64,000 nucleotides of DNA from positions 186,001 through 250,000 of the forward strand of contig CAVYUN010000001.1 of the NCBI GenBank assembly GCA_963771735.1, written 5' to 3'. The DNA is from 66-474 sp963771735. GTDB lineage: Bacteria; Pseudomonadota; Gammaproteobacteria; Xanthomonadales; Rhodanobacteraceae. Below the pieces are notes generated by a model. That model was not told the DNA's origin. It searched no databases and saw nothing but the letters and a program-made list of their open reading frames with translations. Below are positions 1 through 10,030 of this stretch, piece after piece (positions within the stretch are counted from its first letter, which is position 1; every line of letters starts with the position of its first letter). Position numbers and translations under genes: made by a program.

Positions 1-1
1 G

Positions 2-634
2 CCCAAGATCAGTACGCTCGCGTCCGCGTTGCCAGCCGGCTACCTCGTTGAGATCGGCGGATCGTTGGAATCTAGCCGCAAGTCGCAAAAGACCATCTCC
101 GCGGTGATGCCGCTGGTGATCGTGATGGTGCTGTTCATGCTGATGATCCAGTTGCAGGACATGCGTCGAATGGCACTCGTGCTCCTGACGGCTCCTCTGG
201 GTTTGATAGGAGTGACGGCCATCCTGCTGATCTTCCAGATACCTTTCGGTTTTGTGGCCATGCTTGGCACCATCGCGCTGTTTGGCATGATCATCCGCAA
301 TTCCGTGATCCTGATCGTGCAAATCGATCACGCATTGGCTGAAGGAGCGAGCGTACGCGATGCGATCATTGAATCGACCGTGCACCGATTCCGTCCGATC
401 CTGCTGACTGCGGCTGCCGCGGTATTGGCCATGGTTCCGCTGACACGCTCCGTGTTTTGGGGTCCGCTGGCCTGGGCCATCATGGGCGGTTTGACTGTCG
501 CGACGTTGTTGACCCTCCTTTTCCTGCCAACCATGTGTGCGATATGGGCTGGCGCCTGGAAGCCCGGGAACCACATGGCTGACCCTGACGAAGAAGCGCC
601 CATGGACGACAAGGGGGAGAGCCATGCGCGTTGA
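2..634 (+). CDS. RND efflux pump inner-membrane subunit, C-terminal end (partial)
   Basis: This is the last ~210 residues of a proton-driven RND (AcrB/HAE1 or metal-type) transporter; the gene begins before the window. The frame is open from base 2. It starts with the end of a porter-domain motif (LPAGY..EIGG), followed by about four to five hydrophobic helices with the family pattern FGMIIRNSVILI and the HRFRPILLT stretch that precede the last helices. The tail is hydrophilic and acidic. The stop overlaps the start of the TolC-like gene by 11 bases, so the two are translationally coupled parts of one tripartite export system. The substrate cannot be told from this fragment. Confidence 0.9.
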   Translation, partial: PKISTLASALPAGYLVEIGGSLESSRKSQKTISAVMPLVIVMVLFMLMIQLQDMRRMALVLLTAPLGLIGVTAILLIFQIPFGFVAMLGTIALFGMIIRNSVILIVQIDHALAEGASVRDAIIESTVHRFRPILLTAAAAVLAMVPLTRSVFWGPLAWAIMGGLTVATLLTLLFLPTMCAIWAGAWKPGNHMADPDEEAPMDDKGESHAR

Positions 635-1985
635 ATCGTGCATGGGCTGCCTTGCCTGCTCGGCGATGCTGTTGGTGGGCACGGCAAATGCCATGGACTT
701 CAGCGACGCCGTGCGCAAGGCGCAAGCCTACGATCCCGTCACCCAAGGAGCCCAGTATGCCTATCGGGCCGGCTTGGAGAAGGGCAAGCAGGGAACGGCG
801 TTGTACTTGCCGCAAATAAATGTCACGGGTAATTACAACTATCTGCACATCAACTCAATCGCGAACCTGCCACTCGGGTTCCCGAACGCGGTACTGGTGG
901 GGAACAGCAGCGGCTACCTTCACGGTTTCGGCGTGACTCTGACTCAGCCTATCTACAACGCGACCGCTTGGGCGGGCAAGACCGAGCTCCACGACCAGGC
1001 GAGGCTGGCAGCCATCCAGTTCCAAAGCGCCAATCAGAATCTGATCCTGCGCGTTGCGCAGGCGTACTTCGGCGAGCTCATGGCGGAGGACAGCCTCGAA
1101 CTCACGCGCGAACAAAAGGCTGCAACCTCGCAGCAGCTGGCAAGTGCCCAGGCGCGCTTCAAGGCCGGCAAGACCAACATCACCGACGTGGACGACGCCC
1201 AGGCCAGCTATGACGGGATCGTGGCGCAGGAGATTGCCGCCACCAACAGCCTCGCGATCCAGCAGGACCTGTTCAAGAGCATAGTGGGCGAGACGCCCCA
1301 TGCATTGGCCAGGGTACCGGACAGCTTCACGCCTCGCCCTCCGGTTCCCGATGTCCTGGAGGATTGGACGGATCGCGGACAGCAAACCAATCCGACTATT
1401 GCGAGTGCAAGGATTCAAATCGATATCAGCAATGCCGAAGTCCGGAAATACAGCCTGCTTGGCCGGCCCCAGCTCAACTTGTTCGTCAGCTACCAGGACA
1501 TGCGCCAGAGCGGCACGCTGCCGATTCTGGTTGCTCCGGACAGCAGCAGGCAGACCATCGTCGGCGTGCAGCTGTCGCTTCCATTGTTCACAGGCGGCGC
1601 CGACGAGTCAAAGCTCCGCGAAGCGCTGGACAACAGGGAGCAGGCACATTACCAGTTGCAGGCAGCCGTGTTGAACACCAATGTTCAGATCAAACAGCAG
1701 TTCCTGAACGTGGAAATCGGCGTACAACAGATCGCAGCGTTGAAACAGGCTGTGATCTCCGCAAAAAGCTCTCTCGATGCCACCACGCTCGGGCAAAAGG
1801 TAGGTGTGCGCACCACGCTTGATGTGCTCAAGGCGCAGCAGCAATATTTTTCAGCCGTGCAAAACCTGGATGCCGGACGCTACCAGTACCTACTGTCCAC
1901 GCTTAATCTGAAGTCCGTTGCCGGCACGCTGGATTTCAAGGACGTGCAGGCCGTCAATCGTTACCTGACCGGAGACGCGCTTTAG
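624..1985 (+). CDS. TolC-family outer membrane efflux protein
   Basis: 453-residue outer-membrane channel that would complete the RND pump encoded just upstream. Residues 1-23 form a signal peptide with a cleavage site after TANA; the mature part shows the TolC/OEP arrangement of two repeats rich in long amphipathic helices (for example around residues 150-200 and 330-420) and YQYLLSTLNL near the C-terminus. I chose ATG 624 because a strong purine-rich Shine-Dalgarno (AAGGGGGAG, 611-619) precedes it; a longer in-frame opening upstream lies inside the RND gene. There is no N-terminal lipobox of the NodT/OprM kind, so it resembles TolC-like rather than OprM-like partners. Confidence 0.9.
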   Translation: MRVESCMGCLACSAMLLVGTANAMDFSDAVRKAQAYDPVTQGAQYAYRAGLEKGKQGTALYLPQINVTGNYNYLHINSIANLPLGFPNAVLVGNSSGYLHGFGVTLTQPIYNATAWAGKTELHDQARLAAIQFQSANQNLILRVAQAYFGELMAEDSLELTREQKAATSQQLASAQARFKAGKTNITDVDDAQASYDGIVAQEIAATNSLAIQQDLFKSIVGETPHALARVPDSFTPRPPVPDVLEDWTDRGQQTNPTIASARIQIDISNAEVRKYSLLGRPQLNLFVSYQDMRQSGTLPILVAPDSSRQTIVGVQLSLPLFTGGADESKLREALDNREQAHYQLQAAVLNTNVQIKQQFLNVEIGVQQIAALKQAVISAKSSLDATTLGQKVGVRTTLDVLKAQQQYFSAVQNLDAGRYQYLLSTLNLKSVAGTLDFKDVQAVNRYLTGDAL

Positions 1986-2201
1986 CGCGTTGACTTGATT
2001 TCTTCAGACCCAATTCCTGGACGGCGCACGCGCGTCCAACGCACGATTTGGCTGCTTGAGGGCTGTTGACGCTGGCGGCGCTGCCGGGGTGGGGTAGTGT
2101 CGGCTTGACGAGGATCAACATGCGGTCTCCGGGATTCGCCACACTGGCTTCATTAGGTTGTATCAGCCATAGAGCGATCCGCAAAAATCGGGAGCTTCCC
2201 C

Positions 2202-3020
2202 ATGCAAGACATTCTTGTTTACGTCAGGGATTTCAAGGAACGCACGCCAGCCGCCTACTACGGCGCACGCCTGGCTGCCGCCCTGCATGCATCGATGACC
2301 GGCATGTATGCCTGCCCATCACCCGTCTATGCCGCGCCGGCCTACGAACCGGAGCTGATGTCGGCCATCATGGAGAACACCCGCCAGCTCGTGGATGACG
2401 CGCTGGCAGGGAAGCAGTCCTTCCTGGATTGGGCCACTTCGACGGGCGTGACCCGGGCCGAATGGCTGGTCTCGGAAGGCGACCCCACGGATGCCATCGT
2501 GCAAACGGCAACGCGACACGATTTGCTGATTCTGGATCACGCGGCCGAGGGCAAGGGCTCGCCCTGGGACATCCCAGGGCTGATCCTGAAAGTCGGCGTA
2601 CCGGCCATCGTGCTGCCACGCCGCGGCTGGCACTACGAACAGATCGAGCGCTTGGCGATCGGCTGGAACGGTTCGCCGGAAGCGATGCGCGCCGTGCACG
2701 CCGCGTTGCCATTCATGCAAGGCAAAGAGGTTCTGCTGATGCGCGGAGATGAGCGTCCGAAATATCCGGAAATCGCATGGTATCCGCCGTTCGACATCGA
2801 GGCGTACCTGCGTCGCCACGACGTCACCGTGGTCCCGCACGCGATCGAGGCCGGGCCCGATGACGCGGGACAGGCCATTCTCGAGCAAGCCATGCGATTC
2901 CGCGCGGACCTGCTGGTGATCGGCGCGTATGGCCGCAGCCGCTTCAGCGAATGGATGCTCGGTGGCGTCACACGCGATGTACTCGCTTGGGCGGACCTGC
3001 CGCTGTTCATGCGCCACTGA
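2202..3020 (+). CDS. Tandem-domain universal stress protein (UspA family)
   Basis: 272-residue cytoplasmic protein with two Usp folds in one chain. The first half (about 1-140) is degenerate. The second half ends with the nucleotide-binding pattern VIGAYGRSRFSEW followed by GGVTRDVL, the ATP-binding G-x2-G-x9-G type signature. Proteins of this type in proteobacteria respond to stress or starvation, but the precise role is not known. It stands alone, with 216 bases separating it from the TolC-like gene and no gene close downstream. It has no disrupted frame, unlike the block that begins about 600 bases later. Confidence 0.88.
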   Translation: MQDILVYVRDFKERTPAAYYGARLAAALHASMTGMYACPSPVYAAPAYEPELMSAIMENTRQLVDDALAGKQSFLDWATSTGVTRAEWLVSEGDPTDAIVQTATRHDLLILDHAAEGKGSPWDIPGLILKVGVPAIVLPRRGWHYEQIERLAIGWNGSPEAMRAVHAALPFMQGKEVLLMRGDERPKYPEIAWYPPFDIEAYLRRHDVTVVPHAIEAGPDDAGQAILEQAMRFRADLLVIGAYGRSRFSEWMLGGVTRDVLAWADLPLFMRH

Positions 3021-3240
3021 GCCGCTTTCCGTCATCCAAATTGACGCGAAGTAGATCTAGCAAGCGCCTGAATTCAAAGCGTCAATGTTCATCACGGCAG
3101 GGTGGATGCCGCCTGCGGCAGTAGACCCATTGGGTGGAGCCCAAGGCCCGATGTAACCACTTCCGCCTTGGACGTGATCGACCCATTAGTGATGCAAATG
3201 TCTATTGTGTAAAATTATATTCTGCTGCTGGTGATGAAAT
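3021..3240. other. Gene-poor spacer after the stress-protein gene
   Basis: No convincing gene, terminator or repeat. A short open frame from 3134 has no family resemblance and runs into the SRPBCC remnant in another frame. The segment from about 3185 is unusually rich in A and T compared with everything around it. Confidence 0.4.
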
Positions 3241-3512
3241 GAACGAATTGAGTTCACATGGCCGATCAACGCTCGTCGCGAGCCTATTCCCGATCCAGCC
3301 AAAGCAGGCAGGGTCGAAGTGTATTTCTCTGATAAAAGCAACCGCTGCACCCGAGTGACGTTGGTCCATAAAGGGTTCCGGAAATACGGTGATGGTTGAA
3401 CCACGTATCGCGACGCGATGGCTTCAGGACAAGGTTGGCCCTACCTGATGAAATGCTTCGCCGCGAATTGGATGCTCAAGGCGTGAATTACCCTGAGCCT
3501 CTTGAAGTGTGA
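3241..3512 (+). pseudogene. Remnant of an SRPBCC / AHSA1-like protein
   Basis: Reading codons from 3241 gives ERIEFTWP, then EVYFSDKSN..TRVTLVHKGF, which matches the C-terminal half of SRPBCC (activator of Hsp90 ATPase 1-like) proteins. A TGA at 3397-3399 interrupts the frame, after which it continues as TTYRDAMASGQGWPYLMKCFAAN. A one-base frame change at about 3462-3468 then allows a natural ending (DAQGVNYPEPLEV, stop 3510-3512). I find no recognisable N-terminal half upstream. The preceding bases (about 3185-3250) are strikingly AT-rich for this genome. It is either a decayed gene or a functional gene damaged by sequence errors. The assignment rests on motif memory only. Confidence 0.5.
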
Positions 3513-3636
3513 AGGAGTGATTCAACGCCTACACTGGCCCGCGAACGAGATATGCCCGGTATCCGCAACGTCCTAACGCTTCCGATCGCCACCCTGCCCG
3601 CTGCAGACTCGTGCCATCATCCCGGGATGCACGACA

Positions 3637-5021
3637 TCAACCCTTTACGGCGCGCTCCGCATTCGCCAGGTCGGGACGCTCGTTGGGCAAGCCGCCGTAC
3701 TTCCAGCTGGCCCAGATCGCGCCCAGCGTGCCAGCTGCACCGGACAGCAGGTACAGGCCGACGTAGTCCACGCCCAGGAATTTGGCCAAGCGCCAGTCGC
3801 CACCAGCGGCGCGAAGCCGGCGCCGAGCAGCCAGCCGATGTCGGAGGTGATCATGGCGCCGGTGTAGCGGAAATCGCTGCGGAAGCTGGAGTTGACCGCG
3901 CCGGCTGCCTGCGCGTGCGAGAAACCCGAGCAGCGCGAAGCCGAAGATGATGAACAGATAACCCTGCGAGCGTGCCGCCCGCGAGCATCAGCGCCGTCCA
4001 GCCGCTGTAGATGGCGATCAGCACGCCGAACACGGCCAGCGTGATGCGGCGACCGAAGCGGTCGGCGAACCAGCCGGACAGGAACATGCACGGGATGGCC
4101 ACCAGTGCGCCGACGATCTGCACCAGCAGAACGTGGTGGCCGACTGCTTGGTGAACACCAGCGCCCAGGACAGCGCGAAGATCGTCACCAGGTGGAACAG
4201 CGCATAGCTGGCCAGCGGCGCGAACGCGCCCAGCGCGATGTTGACGGCCCTGCGTGCGCACCAGTCTCGCGGACCGGCGACGGCTCCAGGTCGCGCGTGT
4301 TTCATCTGCGCGGCGTATCGCGGCGCCACCATCATGCGCAGTCGCGCGAACAGCGCGACCACGTTGATGGCGAAGGCCACGAAGAACGGATAGCGCCAGC
4401 CCCAGGCAAAGAAGTCGTCCGGGGACAGGCTGGACCAGAGTAGGCGAACAGGCCGGCGGCCAGGATGAAGCCGATGGGCGCGCCCAGCTGGGCCAGCATC
4501 GCGTACCAGCCGCGCTGTTTCGCGCGGCGCCATCGAGCGCCAGCAGCGAGGCCAGGCCGTTCCAGCTGCCGCCCAGCGCGAAGCCCTGCCCGAAGCGCAG
4601 CAGCGCCAGCGCCGCGATGGCCCAGCATGCCCAGCGTCGCGTAGTCCGGGCAGGAAGGCGATGCCGGCGGTCGCCATGCCGAGCAGGAACAGTGCGATGG
4701 TCAGCTTGGTGGCCACGCCGAAGTGGCGATGCAGCACCAGGAAGAACATCGAGCCCAGCGGCCGCGCGATGAAGCCCAGCGCAAAGATCGCGAAGGGTAG
4801 AACATGCCGTCCAGCTGGCTGGCGAAGGGAAAGAACACCTTCGGGAACACCAGCACGCAGACCGAGGCCGAACACGAAGAAGTCGAAGGATTCGCGAGAT
4901 GCGCCCGACGATCACGCCAACGGCCAGGTCTCCCGGGCGTGACGTGTCGCTGCAGCGGGCGTTCCCGGATGCACGTCGCCATGGGTGGCGGATGGGTGGT
5001 CGCGGTGTGGGATGTGGACAT
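3637..5021 (-). pseudogene. MFS transporter, metabolite:H+ symporter type (frame-disrupted)
   Basis: Joining frames gives one inner-membrane MFS protein of roughly 440 residues. Recognisable pieces in order are FDFFVFGL, VLVFPKVFFPFASQLDGM, FAIFALGFIARPLGSMFF, HFGVATKLTIALFLLGMAT, LLRFGQGFALGGSWNG, FFAWGWRYPFFVAFAINVV, FLSGWFADRFGRRITL, AQAAGAVNSSFRSDFRYTGA and a C-terminus ending before the TGA at 3637-3639. The RPLGS...G(R/K) loops and the FRYTG motif are typical of the ProP/ShiA-like metabolite:H+ symporter subfamily. The start is probably the ATG at 5019-5021. It is divergent from cyoA with 158 bases between. At least ten one-base frame changes break it; the substrate is unknown. Confidence 0.7.
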
Positions 5022-5179
5022 TGTCGTTAGGTGGGCTGTGCATGTGAGCGGATCGACGAGCGCGGACGAGGATGCAGCGTCGTGTCGATCGTCGGCGATG
5101 TATAGGCAAAGTGTCTAGTCGGCAAGACGCATCAACGGAGTATTATAGGCTGTTTTCGCATCCGCCCCAAGTGCACGCC

Positions 5180-6182
5180 ATGCTCCTCAAACGTCTCCGT
5201 GGCCTTGCTGCTGCTTCCACTTTGCTGCTGCTCGGCGGCTGCCACCTGGTGCTGCTGGATCCTTCCGGCGACGTCGCGCGCCAGCAGAGCGACCTGATGA
5301 TCGCCTCGGCGGTCTGATGGCGCTGATCATCGTGCCGGTGCTGATCGCCATTGGCGTCGATCGCCTGGCGCTACCGCGCCTCCAACAAGAAGGCCCGAGT
5401 ACGACGCCGAATGGGATCATTCGCCGCAACTGGAACTGGTGGTGTGGGCCGCGCCCGCTGCTGATCATCATCGCGCTCGGCGCGATGACCTGGATCGGCA
5501 CCCATCAGCTCGATCCGTACCGCCCGCTGACCGGATCGCATCCGGCAAGCCGGTCGCCGGCCGAATGCCAAGCCGCTCGAGGTGGACGTGGTGTCGCTGC
5601 GAGTGGAAATGGCTGTTCATCTATCCGCAGTACGGCATCGCCACGGTCAACGAGCTGGCTGCGCCGGTCGAACGTGCCGATCCAGTTCAAGCTGACCTCG
5701 GACACGATGATGGATTCGTTCTTCGTGCCGGCGCTGGCGGGCCAGATCTACACCATGCCCGGCATGCAGACGGTGCTGCACGCGGTGATCAACAAGCCGG
5801 GCACGTACCGCGGGCTTTTCGGCCAACTACAGCGGCACGGGCTTCACCGACATGCGCTTCCAGTTCCAGGGCATGAGCCGGGCAGGACTTCGACGGTTGG
5901 GTGGCCAAGGTCCGCGCCGGCGGGCGGCGACCTCGACGCGCGGCCTATCGACAACCTGCGCCAGCCCAGCCGCGACGAGCCGGTGCACTACTACGCCCGT
6001 TACGATGCCGACCTGTACCACCGCATCCTCAACCGCTGCGTGGATCCCGGCCAGACGTGCATGAGCCAGATGATGGCGATGGACGCCGCATGCCAACGAT
6101 GCCGCAAGGCCATGCGCACGATGCCAAGCCCGCGCCGGCCGATGCATGCGCACCGCCCGCGCACGACGCGGCGACGCACTGA
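5180..6182 (+). pseudogene. cyoA: Cytochrome bo quinol oxidase subunit II (frame-disrupted)
   Basis: CyoA of the terminal ubiquinol oxidase. The N-terminus is a lipoprotein signal (LLLLGGC, Cys at residue 22) followed by LVLLDPSGDVARQQSDL. After frame correction come a transmembrane helix, LLIIIALGAMTWIGTHQLDP, the cupredoxin fold with WKWLFIYP, IQFKLTSDTMMDSFFVPAL, GQIYTMPGMQTVLHAVIN and FRFQ-like GMS; these are CyoA landmarks. The quinol-oxidase type lacks the CuA ligands of cytochrome c oxidases. The reading frame is broken by about ten indels, mostly +1. cyoB begins 24 bases after the stop. Start ATG 5180 is the first Met of the signal peptide. Confidence 0.85.
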
Positions 6183-6206
6183 TCAGTTTCTTTCGAGATT
6201 CAAACC

Positions 6207-8234
6207 ATGCCTGCACCGTTCCGCCATCTGGAATTTCCTGTTCGGGCGCCTGTCGCTCGATTCGTTGCCGCTGCACAACACCATCGTGGTCTGCACCTTC
6301 GTCCGTGGTCGCCGTGGCTCGGCGCGCGGCCGTGCTCGGCGCCATCACTGGTCAAGCGCCAGTGGGGCTACCTGTGGCGCGAGTGGTTCACCAGCGTGGA
6401 CCACAAGAAGCTGGGCATCATGTACATGATCCTGGGCACGGTGATGCTGCTGCGCGGCTTCGCCGACGCCATCATGATGCGCACGCAGCAGGCCGATCGC
6501 CTTCGGCAGCAACATGGGCTACCTGCCGCCGCACCACTACGACCAGATCTTCACCGCGCACGGCGCGATCATGATCTTCTTCGTGGCGATGGCCTACATC
6601 GTCGGGCCTGATGAACTACGTCATGCCGATGCAGATCGGCGCGCGCGACGTGGCGTTCCCGTTCCTCAACAACCTCAGCTTCTGGCTGACGTGTCTCGGG
6701 CGTGATGCTGTTCATGGTCGTCGCTGTTCATCGGCGACTTCTCGCATGCCGGCTGGCTGGGCTATCCGCCGGTCTCGGAACTGCAGCAGAGTCCCGGACC
6801 GGGCGTGGATTACTACATCTGGGGCCTGCAGCTGTCGGGCCTGGGCACCCTGCTGACCGGCATCAACTTCGTGGTCACCATCCTCAAGATGCGCGCGCCC
6901 GGCATGTCGCTGATGAAGATGCCGATGTTCTCCTGGACCTCGCTGTGCACCAGCGGGCTGATCGTGGTGACCTTCCCGATCCTCACCGCCACGCTGTTCC
7001 TGCTGTCGCTGGACCGCTACCTCGGCACCCACTTCTTCACCAACGCGGTGCGGCGGCAACGTGATGATGTACATCAACCTGATCTGGATCTGGGGCCACC
7101 CGGAGGTGTACATCCTGATCCTGCCGCTGTTCGGCGTGTTCTCGGAGATCGTGCCGACGTTCTCGGGCAAGCGCGCTGTTCGGCTATTCGTCGATGGTCT
7201 ACGCCACCGTCGTCGATCATGATCCTGTCCTACCTGGTGTGGCTGCACCACTTCTTCACCATGGGCTCGGGCGCCGACGTCAACTCGTTCTTCGCGCTGA
7301 CCACGATGATGATCTCGATCCCGACCGGCGTGAAGATCTTCAACTGGCTGTTCACCATGTACCGCGGGCGCGTGCGCTTCGACGTGCCGATGCTGTGGAC
7401 CATGGGCTTCCTGTTCACCTTCACCATCGGCGGCATGACCGGCGTGATGCTGTCGGTGGCGCCGGCCGACTTCCTGCTGCACAACAGCCTGTTCCTGGTC
7501 GCGCATTTCCACAACGTGATCATCGGCGGCGTGGTGTTCGGCGTGTTCGCGGCCATCAACTACTGGTTCCCCAAGGCCTTCGGCTTCCGCCTCGACCCGT
7601 TCTGGGGCAAGGTCAGCTTCTGGTTCTGGCAGATCGGCTTCTGGGTGGCGTTCGGCCCGCTGTACGTGCTGGGCCTGATGGGCGTGACCCGCCGCCTGAG
7701 CCACTTCACCGATCCCAGCCTGCAGAAGTGGTTCGTGATCGCCGCCTTCGGCGCATTCCTGATCCTGCTCGGCATCCTGTCCGTTCATCATGCAGATCTA
7801 CGTCAGCATCCGCCGGCGCGAGGCGCTACGCCGTGGGCCACGATCCCTGGGATGCCGCACCCTGGAATGGTCCACGTCCTCGCCGCCGCCGGATTACAAC
7901 TTCGCGTTCATCCCGATCGTGCACGAGCGTGACGCGTGGACGGACATGAAGACAGCACGGCTACAAGCGCCCGACGCGAGGGCTTCAACGCCATCCACAT
8001 GCCCAAGAACACGGCCACCGGCGTGATCCTCGGCGACGCTGGCCTTCGTCTTCGGCTTCGCCATGGTCTGGTACATCTGGTGGCTGGCCATCGGTCTCGT
8101 TCGTGGCGCTGGTCGTGGCCGCCATCGCGCATACCTTCAACTACGACCGCGACTACCACATTCCCGGCCGAGGAGGTGCGCCAGTTCGAACGCACCGGCA
8201 ACTGGCAGCCGGACGCCGGGGTGCAACCGCATGA
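6207..8234 (+). pseudogene. cyoB: Cytochrome bo quinol oxidase subunit I (frame-disrupted)
   Basis: CyoB carries the haem-copper site and pumps protons. Visible after frame joining are WREWFTSVDHKKLGIMY, HYDQIFTAHGAIMIFFVAMAY (haem ligand His), WIWGHPEVYILILPLFGVFSE (CuB His and Tyr), SYLVWLHHFFTMGSGADVN (CuB His pair), TGVKIFNWLFTMYRG and LVAHFHNVIIGGVVFGVF (haem His pair). The longest intact piece runs from about 7200 to 7790. The exact stop is uncertain; I infer an ATGA overlap with cyoC at 8231-8234. About fifteen frame changes occur, nearly all one extra base. Confidence 0.85.
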
Positions 8235-8865
8235 ATACCACCAGTCGATCAGCACCGCCGACGCCGACGCCGCCGGATCTTCTACTGCCGCGAGGACGCG
8301 CACGCCGCACAACGGGACCCTGCTGGGGTTCTGGATCTACCTGATGAGCGACTGCTTCATCTTCGCGGCGCTGTTCGCCTGCTACGCGGTGCTCGGCACC
8401 AACTACGCGGGCGGCCCGACCGCGCAGCGAGGTGCTCGACCTGCCGGGCCTGGCCGTCAACACCGCCTTGCTGCTGGTGTCCTCGGTGGTCTTCGGCTTC
8501 GCCATGCTGGAGATGGAGCGCAAGCGCAAGCGCGCGATGCTGGGCTGGCTGGCCGTGGCCGGCCTGCTGGCGGCGGGATTCGTGGGCACTGGAGATCCAC
8601 GAGTTCGTCGGCATGATCGCCGATGGCGCCGGCCCCGGGCGCAGCGCCTTCCTGTCCTCGTTCTTCACCCTGGTCGGCACGCACGGCCTGCACGTGACGG
8701 TCGGCATCCTGTGGCTGATCGTGCTGATGGTGCCAGCTGGGCAAGTTCGGTCTCAACGAGGCCAACATCCGGCGCCTGCGCTGCCTGAGCATGTTCTGGC
8801 ATTTCCTCGACCTGGTCTGGGTCGGCGTCTTCAGCTACGTCTATCTGGTGGGAGTGCTGCGATGA
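8231..8865 (+). pseudogene. cyoC: Cytochrome bo quinol oxidase subunit III (frame-disrupted)
   Basis: CyoC, a ~210-residue membrane subunit with five helices. ATG 8231 starts MNTTS. Diagnostic stretches are HNGTLLGFWIYLMSDCFIFA, FACYAVLGTNYAGGPT, LLLVSSVVFGFAMLEMERKR, FLSSFFTLVGTHGLHVTVGI and the ending MFWHFLDLVWVGVFSYVYL. The stop TGA (8863-8865) overlaps the cyoD ATG (8862-8864) in an ATGA pair. About five indels are apparent, for example an extra A in GGCACTGGAG near 8590 and an extra C in GTGCCAGCTG near 8733. Confidence 0.85.
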
Positions 8866-9257
8866 GTCATCCGTCCTCACACCGGGCACGCACAGGCGCA
8901 CGGGCCCCGACCTGCATGAACAGCCACGGCAGCCTGCGCGGCTACCTGACCGGCTTCGTGCTGGCGGCGATCCTCACCATCATCCCGTTCTGGCTGGTGA
9001 TGGGGCACGTGATCGCAGAACCGCAGGCCACCATCCTGATCGTGCTGGCCCTGGCCGCCGTGCAGATCCTGGTGCACATGATCTACTTCCTGCACCTGGA
9101 TACGCGTTCGGAGAACGGCTGGAACATGCTGGCGCTGATTTTCACCGCGGTCCTGGTGGTGATCGTGCTGGGCGCGTCGATCTGGGTCATGTACAACGAG
9201 AACGCCAACATGATGCCGATGTCGCCGCAGTACCAGCACACCACACCGGGGTCGTGA
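8862..9257 (+). CDS. cyoD: Cytochrome bo quinol oxidase subunit IV
   Basis: CyoD, a small three-helix accessory subunit of the bo oxidase needed for assembly of the CuB site. The frame is open throughout (131 residues) and contains HGSLRGYLTGFVLAAILTII, ILIVLALAAVQILVHMIYFL and the ending IWVMYNENANMMPMS, all typical. Residues ~8-22 look scrambled relative to the usual His-rich N-terminus, consistent with two compensating indels between about 8875 and 8920. The final bases GTGA overlap the next gene's GTG start at 9254. Confidence 0.85.
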   Translation: MSHPSSHRARTGARAPTCMNSHGSLRGYLTGFVLAAILTIIPFWLVMGHVIAEPQATILIVLALAAVQILVHMIYFLHLDTRSENGWNMLALIFTAVLVVIVLGASIWVMYNENANMMPMSPQYQHTTPGS

Positions 9258-10030
9258 CAACCGCGCCGCGCAACGCCCGGCACCCCACGCGGACGCGGCC
9301 GGTTCATGCTCTGGATGGCATGTTGCGCCGTGGCGTTCGCCGGCTTCATCGCGCTGGGCAACTGGCAGGTGCGCCGCCTGGGCTGGAAACTCAAACTGAT
9401 CCACGACGTGGATGCACGCGGTGCATGCGGCGCCGGTGCCTGCGCCCGGACCTGCGCGAATGGCCTCGCATCGCAGCCGGCCACCTGCAATACCTGCACG
9501 TGAGCTGCACGGCCGTTTCATGGGCGACAAGCAGACGCTGGTGCACGGCACCAGTGACCTGGGCTACGGCTATCTGGGTGATGGCGCCACTGCGCGACCG
9601 ATCGCGGCTTCATCGTGCTGGTCAACCGTGGCTACGTGCCCGGCCGGGCTGCCCGGCACGCCGGCATTCGCGAAGGCGGCGGCCCCGCACGGCGAAACGG
9701 TCACGTGACCGGCCTGCTGCGTTTCAGCGAACCCGGCGGCGGCTTCCTGCGGCCGCAACCGGCCGCAGGCGCGACCAGTGGTATTCGCGCGACGTAGCCG
9801 CCATCGCCACGTCACTTGGTCTCCAAGCCAACCAAGTCGCGCCGTACTTCGTCGATGCCGACGCGAACGGCACCCGCGTGGGCGGGCCGGTCGCAGGCCT
9901 CACCGTAATCCACTTCCGCAAGCACCACGTGGGCTACGCCATCACCTGGTATCTGATGGCGCTGGGCACCCTGCTGGGTGCCAGCCTGATCATCCGCGAC
10001 CGGCGACGTGCTTCTAGGGCTTTGGACTAG
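9254..10030 (+). pseudogene. SURF1-family oxidase assembly protein (frame-disrupted)
   Basis: SURF1-like proteins have one helix at each end and help insert haem into haem-copper oxidases; they often follow cyoABCD. Here, across frames, one sees FIALGNWQVRRLGWKLKLI (the N-terminal helix and GxWQxxRxxWK motif), LHGRFMGDKQTLVHG, GFIVLVNRGYVP, VTGLLRF, QWYSRDVAAIA and the C-terminal helix ITWYLMALGTLLGASLIIR. The GTG at 9254 overlaps the cyoD stop. At least five frame changes are needed; from about 9770 to the stop the frame is intact. It converges on tadA with a four-base overlap. Confidence 0.75.

Larger units (their letters stand above)
3637..10030. other. Block of dense single-base frameshifts
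   Basis: All six genes in this block (MFS transporter, cyoA, cyoB, cyoC, cyoD, SURF1) encode clearly recognisable proteins only if the frame is changed every ~50-200 bases. Examples of apparent one-base additions are GCCGATCGCC for GCCATCGCC near 6497, GTCGGGCCTG for GTCGGCCTG near 6606, CGCGCTGTTC for CGCCTGTTC near 7172, GTCGATCATG near 7211 and GACGCTGGCC near 8036. In cyoB I counted about 14 additions against one loss. Between the breaks, codons and residues are well preserved, with few substitution-type stops. The blocks to the left (before 3.0 kb) and right (after 10.03 kb) are clean apart from isolated single indels. Confidence 0.8.

Noticed and set aside
3637..10030. The cyo block as an ancient pseudogene cluster
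   Set aside because: Indels are almost all +1 and the codons between them are preserved, which decay would not give.
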